A stretch of DNA of 64,000 nt. Source: Nitrosomonas sp. Nm84 (lineage in GTDB: Bacteria > Pseudomonadota > Gammaproteobacteria > Burkholderiales > Nitrosomonadaceae). The notes under the pieces are model-generated. The model did not search any database and was not told the origin of the DNA. It saw only the letters and a list, made by a program, of their open reading frames with translations. The DNA is taken from positions 1 through 64,000 of the forward strand of contig NZ_QJJP01000009.1 in NCBI RefSeq assembly GCF_003201565.1, given 5' to 3'. The translations under genes were made by a program, and so were the position numbers. This document shows, piece by piece, positions 49,700-58,834 of this stretch. Positions within the stretch are counted from its first letter, which is position 1. Every line of letters begins with the position of its first letter.

Positions 49700-49926
49700 G
49701 GCAAACCTCCTTGCGACATTGGTTGTGTAGTACTCAGTAGAACACATTGTTGTCAAGGTTAAATTAAAGATTAGAAACAGTTTCTACTAATAATTTGAGA
49801 GTTTGGTAATTCCCCTCAGAGAATTCCAGAAAAAATTAATCTAACAAAATGATTTATAACGATAATTTATTAAAGCAAAAGTAAATAGTCCTTAAACTCT
49901 AAATCTGAATATTTACTTGCTGTCTT

Positions 49927-50535
49927 TTATTGTTCAGGTAACCACAGAGATTGTACGTGATGCCGTTTTAAAGCCAGCCACTGCAGCGCAATAATCGCGC
50001 TGGCCGAATTGATTTTGCCTGATTGCAATAATGCGAGTGCTGCATCTAATTTGATGACATGCACTTTGATATCCTCACCTTCTTCACTTACACCATGCAC
50101 GCCGCCCGCATGTGTCACATCAACCCGGCCACAAAATAAAGCAATACGTTCTGTGGTACCACCGGGGCTCACTAAAAAATCATACAGCGGGATCAAATCA
50201 GTCATGACACAACCGGCTTCTTCCAAACTTTCGCGTATCACCACTGCTTGCGCTGTTTCATCGGCGTCAATCATACCGGCTACGATTTCCAGCAACCACG
50301 GTCCATCTGGCGCAGTAAGTGCACCGACACGAAATTGCTCAATCAATATTACTTCATCGCGGATAGGATCATACGGTAAAACTGCCGCCGCATGACCTCG
50401 CTCGAATATCTCCCGCATCAGCGGGTGACTCCATTCACCGCTGAATAATCGATGACGCAAACAATAACGTTCCAGACGAAAAAACCCCTCAAAACAGATT
50501 GTTTTTTCGAAAATCTCCACATCAGCATTGGTCAC
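49927..50535 (-). CDS. nudF: ADP-ribose pyrophosphatase, Nudix family
   Basis: A 202-residue Nudix hydrolase that cleaves ADP-ribose to AMP and ribose-5-phosphate. The Nudix box is complete (GMIDADETAQAVVIRESLEEAG), with REsLEEaG metal ligands. The N-terminal FEKTICFEGFFRLERYCLRHRLF segment and the SPGGTTERIALFCG loop fit the NudF subfamily. I place the start at GTG 50535, preceded by GAGGG; an in-frame TTG at 50559 is less likely. It sits between the two acidic paralogs on the same strand. Confidence 0.88.
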   Translation of the reverse strand: MTNADVEIFEKTICFEGFFRLERYCLRHRLFSGEWSHPLMREIFERGHAAAVLPYDPIRDEVILIEQFRVGALTAPDGPWLLEIVAGMIDADETAQAVVIRESLEEAGCVMTDLIPLYDFLVSPGGTTERIALFCGRVDVTHAGGVHGVSEEGEDIKVHVIKLDAALALLQSGKINSASAIIALQWLALKRHHVQSLWLPEQ

Positions 50536-50620
50536 TTTCAATCCCTCAGAATCAAGCAACTTAATATTAACGCGATTCCCGATGCTCTAGTAAAGATATA
50601 AAAACCATACACTTGAAAGA

Positions 50621-50821
50621 TTAGTGAAATCCTAGCGAGTCAAGGTCGACATCATCTGCGTCATCATCACCGAAATCATCCTTGGTTGCTTCGAATTCAT
50701 CGATTATTTTCGCAAACCGACCCACCGGAATCTTGCTATCCATCAGAGCATCATCCTCATAATTCTCATCATCAGCGGAATAGACACTATCTTCATCATC
50801 AAAGAAAAGCTCTTTATTCAT
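50621..50821 (-). CDS. Small acidic protein B (66 residues)
   Basis: A 66-residue, strongly acidic protein, about 24 Asp/Glu, paralogous to 49499-49699. GGAGGT eight bases before ATG 50821 gives the start; the longer ORF to 50884 is not supported. The IPxxRxxKxIDE and DDFGDD motifs and the LGFH end align with the partner without gaps beyond one residue. It differs in a very acidic N-terminal half. It could be a partner-binding or nucleic-acid-mimic protein, but this is a guess. Confidence 0.75.
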   Translation of the reverse strand: MNKELFFDDEDSVYSADDENYEDDALMDSKIPVGRFAKIIDEFEATKDDFGDDDADDVDLDSLGFH

Positions 50822-51195
50822 TAGAATCAACCTCCATGTAACATTTTTAATAAAACCTATTGATATCACGTCACCATGACTCAAGAATTAAAGATTACAC
50901 ACAGTTTTCCCCAGCAATTCTAAAATTTGTATAAAAATCATTAAGGAAACAAACAAAATGCTGATCAAACGAATCGCACCCCGCACCCTAAAATTTGTTC
51001 AATCACACAAAACCATACTTTGATCGAGCCATTTTCGATATATTGACCCCATCAACAATGGATGAGCAGCAGCATGGACGAAGAAACAAAATCACTATTA
51101 TTTAACATTGCTCATAGCCGAGATAGCAAGCAGCACCTAGACTCCCAGGTACATTTAGCGCTTTGGCGTTTACCAGCTGTTACACACTACTGCCA
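50822..51195. other. Intergenic region with no firm gene
   Basis: A 52-codon ORF (51062-51220, +) overlaps the glycine-zipper gene on the other strand and has no ribosome site or family features. Otherwise AT-rich, with the promoter for the acidic protein gene probably near 50850-50900. Confidence 0.4.
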
Positions 51196-51627
51196 CTACT
51201 GCCAGCCAGTAATCTCGTAGCCTTTCTCTTGCAAGCATCGCGATACGAAGTTTGCGTAAGCTTGATTGGGTTGCGCAGGCCTTGCCGAATAAAAAATCCC
51301 CCTCAGTAACCCTGCCACAGCACCACTTGTCGCTCCTATTATGGAGCCATGAGCGGCCGAACCGTAAATGGCTCCCCCCACTGCACCGCTCGCGGCACCG
51401 ACACCGGCACCCATAGCTGTACTGGTCGCAACATTACCGCCCCTTCCACTACCTTCCTGAGCGCCTGATGATGCTGCCATTTGCTTGCAAGCTTCAATAT
51501 CCTGTTCTGCAGCTTCTCTCCCCACAGACTGAAAATGAGAATTGGGATATAAGATCGGTTTTGTGCTGGAACACGCCGAAACCCCAAGCACGATTAACCC
51601 CGCCATCAATATCAACAATAATTTCAT
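51196..51627 (-). CDS. Glycine-zipper lipoprotein
   Basis: A 143-residue outer-membrane or periplasmic lipoprotein. The signal ends in lipobox VSAC. The central stretch has GxxxG-type repeats typical of the glycine zipper (GAGVGAASGAVGGAIYGSAAHGS), about residues 72-108. A C-terminal half with two cysteines (RCLQEKGYEI) follows. AAGGGAA precedes the ATG. Related to the 17-kDa surface antigen/SlyB-like fold by pattern only. Confidence 0.85.
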   Translation of the reverse strand: MKLLLILMAGLIVLGVSACSSTKPILYPNSHFQSVGREAAEQDIEACKQMAASSGAQEGSGRGGNVATSTAMGAGVGAASGAVGGAIYGSAAHGSIIGATSGAVAGLLRGIFYSARPAQPNQAYANFVSRCLQEKGYEITGWQ

Positions 51628-51877
51628 AAGGTTCCCTTCTTTTCAAAAACATTCCTCACTAAATCAGTATAACCGGAATATTTCTGCAATGCTCTGTTTG
51701 GGAAATAAATTATCTGATAGATAAGCAGAATTATTAAATAAATACGCCAGAAAGTATTGTGAGAATAATCACAACCATGAAGGAAAAATTGCATCGATCA
51801 TTCTGCGACGATATGTTGGTGCCGGCCATACCGGAAAAAAGCGCGCACCACGTGATAATTTGTCTAGAATCATGTGA
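51628..51877. other. Intergenic region without a gene
   Basis: A 61-codon ORF at 51759-51944 (+) runs through the terminator and has no domain, so I reject it. The 51196 gene's promoter should lie here on the minus strand. Confidence 0.4.
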
Positions 51878-51904
51878 AAAACGCTACTATTGCAGTAGCG
51901 TTTT
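51878..51904 (-). terminator. Intrinsic terminator of the di-heme peroxidase gene
   Basis: AAAACGCTACT and AGTAGCGTTTT form a perfect 11-bp stem with an ATTGC loop, 46 bp after the peroxidase stop. On the minus strand it is followed by TTTTTC. Confidence 0.8.
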
Positions 51905-51950
51905 CCAGATTGGATTTATAAAAAACCCAGAGCTTTTCTCGTAATTCCAG

Positions 51951-52973
51951 TTATTCTTTACCTTTACTGGTTAAAGTACTCAAGAATGCTTTTACATCGT
52001 TAATAAATTCAGGGCCGACTTTACGACCAAGTTGATGCTCTGCCATTTCGCGAATTGCTTCATCGAGTGTTGCAATCGAACCATCATGAAAATAGGGGCC
52101 TGTTTTAGTAATATTTCTCAGACTTGGTACTTTGAATACTTTCTTGTCAGCTTCAATTCCGGTTACATCAAATCTTCCCAAATCAGCTGTGTCATAGGGC
52201 TCGACAATGCCCATTTTTTTATATGAATTTCCGCCAATTGCCACGCCATTGTGACAAGTTGCGCAACCCATATTGATAAATTTCTGCAAACCTCTTTTTT
52301 CAGTGTCATTCAAAGCTTTTTCATCGCCTTTGAGATAATCATCAAACCGTGAAGGCGTTAACAGCGTGCGCTCAAAAGCACCGATTGCCTTACCAACATT
52401 TTTGTATTGGAATGGATCTTTTTCATCCTTAAATGCTTCCGCAAACATACTCTTATATTCATCGATTTTTTTCAATTTATCGACCACGGCAGCTTCATTC
52501 GGCATGCCCATTTCGACTGGATTCAAAATTGGACCCAGCGCCTGTTCTTCAACATCTTTCGCGCGTCCATCCCAGAATTGGGCAATATGCAGTGCCGCAT
52601 TCATCGTAGTCGGTGAATTTCTACCGCCACGCTTTCCTTCATGGCCTGGTGACGTCGGTTGACTATCTACACCAAAATTATCCAGTTGATGGCACGAACT
52701 GCAAGCAATCCGATCGTTGACTGAAAGTCGGGGATCCAAATAAAGCTTTTTTCCCAGTGCAATCAAAGCTGCATTTTTTTTCTCATCAATAATCGATGCA
52801 GGCAAAGGCTCAAAAAACAATTTTAAGCTGGCTTTATCCAGCATATGATGGCCACCACCATGCATCATGCCGCCGTGATGATCGCCATCGTGCATGCCAC
52901 CTTTATGATCAGGACCACTTTGAGCATAACTATAAGAACTTAACATAAGCCCCAGAAACAAAAATATTTTCAT
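51951..52973 (-). CDS. Di-heme cytochrome c peroxidase with His/Met-rich N-terminus
   Basis: A 340-residue periplasmic protein with a signal peptide (cleaved after SYAQ) and two haem motifs, CSSCH at 91-95 and CATCH at 237-241, the layout of bacterial cytochrome c peroxidases/MauG. GPYFHDGS near 310 is the usual distal segment of the superfamily. Between signal and haem lies a His/Gly/Met-rich tract (about 20-45, repeats such as HHGGMMHGGG) that may bind copper or other metal. GGAGG precedes the ATG. Terminator at 51878. Hydrogen peroxide reduction is the family role. Confidence 0.92.
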   Translation of the reverse strand: MKIFLFLGLMLSSYSYAQSGPDHKGGMHDGDHHGGMMHGGGHHMLDKASLKLFFEPLPASIIDEKKNAALIALGKKLYLDPRLSVNDRIACSSCHQLDNFGVDSQPTSPGHEGKRGGRNSPTTMNAALHIAQFWDGRAKDVEEQALGPILNPVEMGMPNEAAVVDKLKKIDEYKSMFAEAFKDEKDPFQYKNVGKAIGAFERTLLTPSRFDDYLKGDEKALNDTEKRGLQKFINMGCATCHNGVAIGGNSYKKMGIVEPYDTADLGRFDVTGIEADKKVFKVPSLRNITKTGPYFHDGSIATLDEAIREMAEHQLGRKVGPEFINDVKAFLSTLTSKGKE

Positions 52974-53128
52974 ATAACCTCCAAAAATTTTAACAACTGT
53001 AATACTCTGAACAATGCTACTGAACGAATAGCATACTGATTTCTGAAGAATTGTTAAAGGGAAAAAATTTTCAGACTCCCTTTACATAAATTCCAGAACT
53101 GCTAATGAAGAATAATTTATGAGTTCAT

Positions 53129-55378
53129 TTATGCTTTACTTTGAATAAAAACTTCAAATTTATCGACTGTCAGCGGCTTGCTGAAAAAATAACCTTGACC
53201 GTAATCGCAACCCATGGTCATCAATAGCTGTTTCTGCGAATCTGTCTCCACACCCTCCGCAATGACTTTCATGCCCAGACGATGGGCCATGGTGATAATT
53301 GCCTCACATAAAATTCTGTCGTTGGATTTGCTGTCCAGATTGGAAACAAATGACTGGTCAATTTTAAGATAATCAATATCAAATTTCTTCAGATAGGATA
53401 GCGACGAATAACCCGTACCAAAATCATCAATCGCCACCTGCACACCGGCATCTCGGAAATTTAATAGTCGTTTGACCACCAGTTCGTGGACATCCAACAG
53501 CAGGTTCTCGGTAATCTCTACAATGACGCTCTGCCCACTGAGTCCGAGTTCACCTAAATGATTCATCCAATCACTTCTTTTGCTAATGAATTGTTTGGGT
53601 GATTTATTGATGCTGATTTGAAAATTCGTATTGAAATTTGCTTGCCACAAAGCAACCTGATCGATTGCCTGTTTGAATACCCAATCACCAATCTCTGCAA
53701 TCAGATTGGTTTCTTCTGCAATACTGACAAATTCTGCCGGACCAATCGTCCCTCGTTCCGGATGCTGCCAACGAATCAGTGCCTCGGCTTTGTATACATT
53801 GCCGGTTACCAGTTCCACAATTGGTTGATACATTAAAAAGAACTGACCATCTGCAAGTGCATGACGCAATTCGTATGCGATTTTCGAACGAATTTCCTTG
53901 GCCATTCGCATATTCGATGTAAAGCATTGCCAGCAATTGCGCCCATTATTTTTAGCCGCATACATCGCTTGATCGGCATTCTTCATCAACATATCCGCGC
54001 TGCTAGCATCATCGGGAAAAAACGTCACGCCAATACTCGCGGAAACGTACGCCGACTTGGTATTCAAACGAAATGGCTTTACCAATTCCAGCAGGATTTT
54101 CTGAATGATCATCTCAGCGCAACGTTGATCATTGATACCGTTTAGAATAATCGTAAACTCATCGCCGCCTAAACGCGCTACGGTATCCGTTTCACGAACA
54201 CAGCTACTAAGCCGTTTTGCCGCTTCCACCAACAACGCATCGCCGACACTGTGCCCGAATGAATCATTTACTTCTTTGAAGCGATCCAGGTCAATAAACA
54301 ACACTGCCAATTGCGTCCCAAGGCGGGAGGCATTTTTGATATCGTGACTCAATCGATCGTAAAACATATTACGATTCGGCAAACCGGTCAAAGAATCATA
54401 ATTCGCTTGCTGCCATATAATTTCATCCGATTTTTTCTTATCGGTGATATCAGAAAAATTGATCAGATAATAACTGATGAGCCCATCCTTGCTACGCACC
54501 GGGATAATGCTAAACCACGCCGGATACTCCTGTTTGCTCTCATTTCTATTCCAAATTTCGCCTTGCCAATGGTTATATTGCTGAACACTCAGCCAGATTT
54601 TCTGAAAAAACTTAGCGCTGTGTCGCTTCGACACCACAATTGACACGGGTTTACCAATCACCTCTTCTTCCGTATAACCAGTCAACTTATTAAATGCTTT
54701 ATTGATAGCAATGATTACCTTACTCGCATCGGCAATCATAATCGCTTCCGTACTATTCTCAAAAACCTTGCTGGAAAGATTCAATTGCTCATTCACTTTC
54801 TGTTGCTCCAGCGCAATCCCGATAATGAACGATCCGATTTCGAGCAATTTGCGGTGGAATATACTGGGTAAACGATGCTCAAAACTGGACAGCGCGAACG
54901 ATCCAATACTCTCACCACCCTTACTGCGTATTGGTATTGACCAACAAGAGAGGATATTAAAATCAATAGCTAATTGCCGAATACTCTGCCAGCGTGGATC
55001 GTCAAGCGTGTTTTCCACAAAAACCGCTTCTTGACGAAATACCGCATTCCCGCAAGACCCAGCGCCAGGACCGGGGCGCAAACCATTCAGTTGCACAATA
55101 CATTCCTCAGGAACGCTTGGTGCGGCAAATACGTTCATGCATTGTTTTTCCTTGTCCAGCAGCATGACGGTTGCCACCGCATTATCCAGCAACTGCTCCA
55201 TCAACAGGCAAACTTCTTCACAAATCTCTTTATAGTTATTTCCCAATACCACTAACTCAAGAACCTCCTGCTGAAACTGGAGAATCCTACCCTGCTCCAC
55301 ATTGGTTAAATCAAAATAATTGGTCGGTGTAAAAATCTGATGAAATGAATCCTTTGCTGTAAGAATATTTTTACTCAT
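53129..55378 (-). CDS. GAF-PAS-GGDEF-EAL c-di-GMP turnover protein
   Basis: A 749-residue cytoplasmic protein: GAF domain (about 45-190, with PGAGSCGNAVFRQEAVFVENTLDDPRW), PAS (about 195-320), GGDEF (active site GGDEF with the RETD inhibitory site just upstream), and EAL (EALIRW and DDFGTGYSSLSYL, both metal-site motifs intact). It may thus make or break c-di-GMP; which dominates is not evident. No membrane helices. Presumably a single-gene unit. Confidence 0.93.
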   Translation of the reverse strand: MSKNILTAKDSFHQIFTPTNYFDLTNVEQGRILQFQQEVLELVVLGNNYKEICEEVCLLMEQLLDNAVATVMLLDKEKQCMNVFAAPSVPEECIVQLNGLRPGPGAGSCGNAVFRQEAVFVENTLDDPRWQSIRQLAIDFNILSCWSIPIRSKGGESIGSFALSSFEHRLPSIFHRKLLEIGSFIIGIALEQQKVNEQLNLSSKVFENSTEAIMIADASKVIIAINKAFNKLTGYTEEEVIGKPVSIVVSKRHSAKFFQKIWLSVQQYNHWQGEIWNRNESKQEYPAWFSIIPVRSKDGLISYYLINFSDITDKKKSDEIIWQQANYDSLTGLPNRNMFYDRLSHDIKNASRLGTQLAVLFIDLDRFKEVNDSFGHSVGDALLVEAAKRLSSCVRETDTVARLGGDEFTIILNGINDQRCAEMIIQKILLELVKPFRLNTKSAYVSASIGVTFFPDDASSADMLMKNADQAMYAAKNNGRNCWQCFTSNMRMAKEIRSKIAYELRHALADGQFFLMYQPIVELVTGNVYKAEALIRWQHPERGTIGPAEFVSIAEETNLIAEIGDWVFKQAIDQVALWQANFNTNFQISINKSPKQFISKRSDWMNHLGELGLSGQSVIVEITENLLLDVHELVVKRLLNFRDAGVQVAIDDFGTGYSSLSYLKKFDIDYLKIDQSFVSNLDSKSNDRILCEAIITMAHRLGMKVIAEGVETDSQKQLLMTMGCDYGQGYFFSKPLTVDKFEVFIQSKA

Positions 55379-55535
55379 TACTCGCTACCATAAGTTAATA
55401 GGGTTTTAGAAAATCAAAGGAAATCTAAAGACAGAGTAAAGTCCATCACCGCAAGCACAGAACTTCAGCTTTTTAATTCGTTGACCGACAATACAACGCA
55501 ATCGCTTTAACAACCTACTAAAGCAACCGCAACGA

Positions 55536-56462
55536 TCACTTACTTTTGCAGCTCACCTCTCCAATATGTATCTCACCTCTGGTTTCAGCTAACTGCACCT
55601 GTTTTTCTCGTTCTCGATATCTGGCTCTATCTTCATCCGAACGATCATGATAGCAAGCCGGGCAACTGATTCCCCGCTGATAATACTCACTTAATTTATC
55701 TTCTTCTGAAATGGGCAGACGACAGGCATGACACTGGTCATAGCTGCCTTTCTCAAGCTGATGATTCACGGTAACTCGTTCATCAAACACAAAACACTCG
55801 CCCTGCCATAAAGACTCCGCTTCTGGAATTTCTTCAAGGTATTTCAGAATACCCCCCTGCAAATGATAAACCTCTTCAAAACCCTGCTGCTTTAAATACG
55901 CTGTGGATTTCTCACAACGAATTCCGCCAGTACAATACATCGCCACTTTCTTATGCACTGATGGATCCAAGTGCTGGGACACATAGTGTGGAAACTCACG
56001 AAAAGTTATGGTGTGTGGATTTACCGCACGAACAAAAGCACCGACCGCGACCTCATACCGATTGCGTGTGTCGATCAACAAAACATCAGGGTCATTAATT
56101 AAATCATTCCAATCACGTGGCGCCACGTAGGTTCCAACCGATTGCTTAGGATCAATTCCTTCAACCCCCATGGTGACAATCTCTTTCTTCAGTTTCACTT
56201 TGCTGCGTTTGAATGGCATTTCATCCGTCATAGATTCCTTGACCGTTATGCCAGCAAACTCAGGTATTGTCTCCATCCACCCTAAAACAGAATCGATACC
56301 TGCTCGGTTGCCAGAAATGGTGCCATTGACGCCTTCTTCCGCCAGCAACAGCGTCCCTTTTACCTGATTCTCAATCATCTTCGCCTGCAACGGACGTTGT
56401 ATTTCTTTATATTGAGGCAGATATACAAATTTATACAATGCACAAACGACGAATTCTGACAT
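55536..56462 (-). CDS. trhO: tRNA uridine hydroxylase TrhO (rhodanese domain)
   Basis: A 308-residue cytoplasmic protein of the YceA/TrhO family, which hydroxylates U34 of tRNA to 5-hydroxyuridine. The N-terminal ferredoxin-like part begins [19 protein letters not shown], and the rhodanese domain carries the catalytic loop [14 protein letters not shown]. The C-terminal zinc-like pattern [27 protein letters not shown] matches the family. AAAGGAAT precedes the ATG. Confidence 0.93.
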   Translation of the reverse strand: MSEFVVCALYKFVYLPQYKEIQRPLQAKMIENQVKGTLLLAEEGVNGTISGNRAGIDSVLGWMETIPEFAGITVKESMTDEMPFKRSKVKLKKEIVTMGVEGIDPKQSVGTYVAPRDWNDLINDPDVLLIDTRNRYEVAVGAFVRAVNPHTITFREFPHYVSQHLDPSVHKKVAMYCTGGIRCEKSTAYLKQQGFEEVYHLQGGILKYLEEIPEAESLWQGECFVFDERVTVNHQLEKGSYDQCHACRLPISEEDKLSEYYQRGISCPACYHDRSDEDRARYREREKQVQLAETRGEIHIGEVSCKSK

Positions 56463-56603
56463 TTTTATTCCTTTGATAAACGGAGAGTACTCTGGATCAA
56501 ATTAATGCGACCCACTTTTAAAATGATAAGCCACCGTAACCCCAAATAGCTGTACCCGAAATAAATAATAATAAGACAAGAATAACAAATAGAGAACGAG
56601 ATT

Positions 56604-57959
56604 TTAACGTGCATTAACCCTCACCACCAACCCATAACGCGGCTTAAACGTAATCTCCGCCACCGGTTCCACCGGATGCTCCGCTACCGGTATGACACGA
56701 AAGCGCTGCAACACTTGCGCGAGTACCAACTGGATTTCGAGCATCGCCATGTTGGCACCAATGCAGGTGCGGGGACCGGCGGAGAACGGCAAATAGCAAT
56801 ACGAGTGACGCGAGACTTCGGGTTGCGGAGCGAAACGGTCTGGATCGAATTTTTCCGGATCGGACCAATGATCTCGATGGCGGTGCAGGGAATAAATGGG
56901 AATGACGAGGTAGCTTTTAGCTGGAATGCAATAGCCGCCCAACACAATGGATTCGGTATTTTGCCGCGCGATTGCCCAAATGGGTGGATACAGGCGCAAG
57001 GATTCCTGCATGACTTGCTTCAGGTAAGGCAACTGCGCCAAGTTACTGCTGGTTGCTGGTGCACCGCATAACACGCTGTTCAGTTCTGCCACCAGTTGCG
57101 CTTCGACTTGCGGGTGTTGCGAGAGCAAATACAATGTCCAGGCAATGGCGGTACCCGTGGTTTCATGACCGGCCAGCAACAAGGTCACAATTTCATCGCG
57201 CAGTTGCGTTTCACTCATTCCCTCCCCTGTTTTGGCATCCCGCACTGCCAGCAAGCGATCCAGCATGTCGTTATCTCCCACCACTCCCTGCTTGCGCCGC
57301 CGCGCTATCAGCTCATGCACGATCTGGTCGAGCTGTTTTTTCATGCACAGGAAATGACGATTGCTCGGCACCGGCAACCACGGAAGCAGTGTCAGCATCG
57401 CACGCAGCGTCTGGGGATTGGTGTTGATGATTTTGAGTATTTCAACGATCTGCTGCGAGTATTGATCAATATCCGCACCCAATAACGCGCGGCTCACAAT
57501 CTGGAATGCCACATGCCCCATTTCCCGATCCAGCTGAACTGTTTCATTGGGAGATCGCTGTTTCCAGCGTTGCAGCATTTGCGCAGTCATGGCATTGATG
57601 ATCGTGTCAAAGCCGTTCACAGTACGATTGGTAAACATCGGTTGCATCAGCTTGCGTTGCTGCTGCCAAAACGCACCTTCGCTGGTCACCAGCCCCTGAC
57701 CCAGCGATTGGGCAAGTACGCGATAATCGATGGTATTCTTGATGAACCTGGGATAATCCTGCGTCAGGATTTGCCGCACATCATCCGGATTATTGATGAT
57801 GTAGAGCGTGAACATACCGCGCCAACGCACCACATTGCCATAGGTTTGCGTCAGCTTCTCAAAATACTGCGGCGGCCCGCGCCAATAGTCCTGTATTCCC
57901 GCCCACAACGGCGGCCCCGGCGGCAATGGCAATTCTGCTTTCTTATTATTTTGCATCAT
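56604..57959 (-). CDS. Cytochrome P450
   Basis: A 451-residue monooxygenase, soluble, of the bacterial CYP4/CYP102-like lineage. It shows the I-helix AGHETTGTAIAW, the K-helix ESLRLYP (ExxR), and the haem loop FSAGPRTCIG with Cys399 as axial ligand. A long proline-rich N-terminus (LPLPPGPPLWAG) replaces a membrane anchor. No reductase or ferredoxin gene is near, so redox partners are elsewhere. It is divergent from the glycosyltransferase gene, with 66 bp between them, suggesting shared regulation. Confidence 0.92.
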   Translation of the reverse strand: MMQNNKKAELPLPPGPPLWAGIQDYWRGPPQYFEKLTQTYGNVVRWRGMFTLYIINNPDDVRQILTQDYPRFIKNTIDYRVLAQSLGQGLVTSEGAFWQQQRKLMQPMFTNRTVNGFDTIINAMTAQMLQRWKQRSPNETVQLDREMGHVAFQIVSRALLGADIDQYSQQIVEILKIINTNPQTLRAMLTLLPWLPVPSNRHFLCMKKQLDQIVHELIARRRKQGVVGDNDMLDRLLAVRDAKTGEGMSETQLRDEIVTLLLAGHETTGTAIAWTLYLLSQHPQVEAQLVAELNSVLCGAPATSSNLAQLPYLKQVMQESLRLYPPIWAIARQNTESIVLGGYCIPAKSYLVIPIYSLHRHRDHWSDPEKFDPDRFAPQPEVSRHSYCYLPFSAGPRTCIGANMAMLEIQLVLAQVLQRFRVIPVAEHPVEPVAEITFKPRYGLVVRVNAR

Positions 57960-58025
57960 CGTGTTTTTCGCTTTTATGCAGTTTTACGGGATAATAGCTT
58001 TTTCCATCAAAAATCTACATCACTT

Positions 58026-58751
58026 ATGCATCTTTCAGTCGTCATTCCCGCCTTCAATGAAGAGCGCTTGATTGCGCATTGCCTGGATTCCATTTCCGAA
58101 TCAATGGCCGCCAATCAGAAGCCTGGCTTTACGTACGAAGTCATCGTTGTAGACAATAACTCAACCGATAAAACCGCAGAATTGGCCAAACAAGCCGGTG
58201 CCAGCGTGGTATTCGAACCCATCAATCAGATCGGCCGTGCCCGCAACGCCGGTGCAGCAGTTGCAACGGGTGATTGGTTGTTGTTTGTGGATGCCGACAG
58301 CTTGCTCAATCCCGGCATGGTCGCCGATATTCTACAGATGATTGAAACGGGCAAATACGTGGGTTGTGGCAGCGTCATGCACATGCCTGATCTACCGTGG
58401 TGGGGTAATGCCGCGATGCAGCTATGGACGATGTTTTCGGTAACGTTCCACTGGGCATCGGGCGCGCTGGTGGTGTGCCGCACCGATGCGTTTCGTGACG
58501 TGGGCGGATTTAATCAGGAATTGTTCGCCGCTGATGAAATCGACCTCAGTCAATTGCTCAAACAGTGGGGTCGGAAGCGCGGCTTGAAATTCACCATCCT
58601 CACCCGCCACCCGCTCGTCACTTCACCCCGTAAAGTGCAACTGTATACCGGCCGCGAAATCGCCGGTCAGATAATCAGTGTCCTGTTCAGTCCGCGAAAG
58701 ACTTTGCAGAATAAGAAAAAACTTCCGATTTGGTATGATGGACGGCGTTAG
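58026..58751 (+). CDS. Family 2 glycosyltransferase
   Basis: A 241-residue GT-A fold enzyme. VVIPAFNEERLI opens the fold, followed by VVDNNSTDKT and the DXD-type metal motif DADSLL in FVDADS; CxxDAFRDVGGFNQEL is the acceptor-side loop of GT2 proteins, here with AADEIDLSQ. The start is ATG at 58026, since the longer frame to 57513 runs through the P450 gene on the opposite strand. No membrane helix is present. The substrate is unknown. Confidence 0.88.
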   Translation: MHLSVVIPAFNEERLIAHCLDSISESMAANQKPGFTYEVIVVDNNSTDKTAELAKQAGASVVFEPINQIGRARNAGAAVATGDWLLFVDADSLLNPGMVADILQMIETGKYVGCGSVMHMPDLPWWGNAAMQLWTMFSVTFHWASGALVVCRTDAFRDVGGFNQELFAADEIDLSQLLKQWGRKRGLKFTILTRHPLVTSPRKVQLYTGREIAGQIISVLFSPRKTLQNKKKLPIWYDGRR

Positions 58752-58834
58752 ACGAGATAGCACTTACAGTATTTAAACATCATCCTTGTAGAATTTGTTG
58801 GGATAATTTACACCAACAGATCAGATCCGATTAA

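Noticed and set aside
51062-51220. 52-codon ORF beside the glycine-zipper gene
   Set aside because: Overlaps the coding end of the opposite gene and lacks a ribosome site.
51759-51944. 61-codon ORF overlapping the terminator at 51878
   Set aside because: Runs through a strong hairpin and has no family signal.
57513-58025. N-terminal extension of the glycosyltransferase ORF
   Set aside because: Lies antisense to the P450 gene; the GT fold starts at the ATG at 58026.
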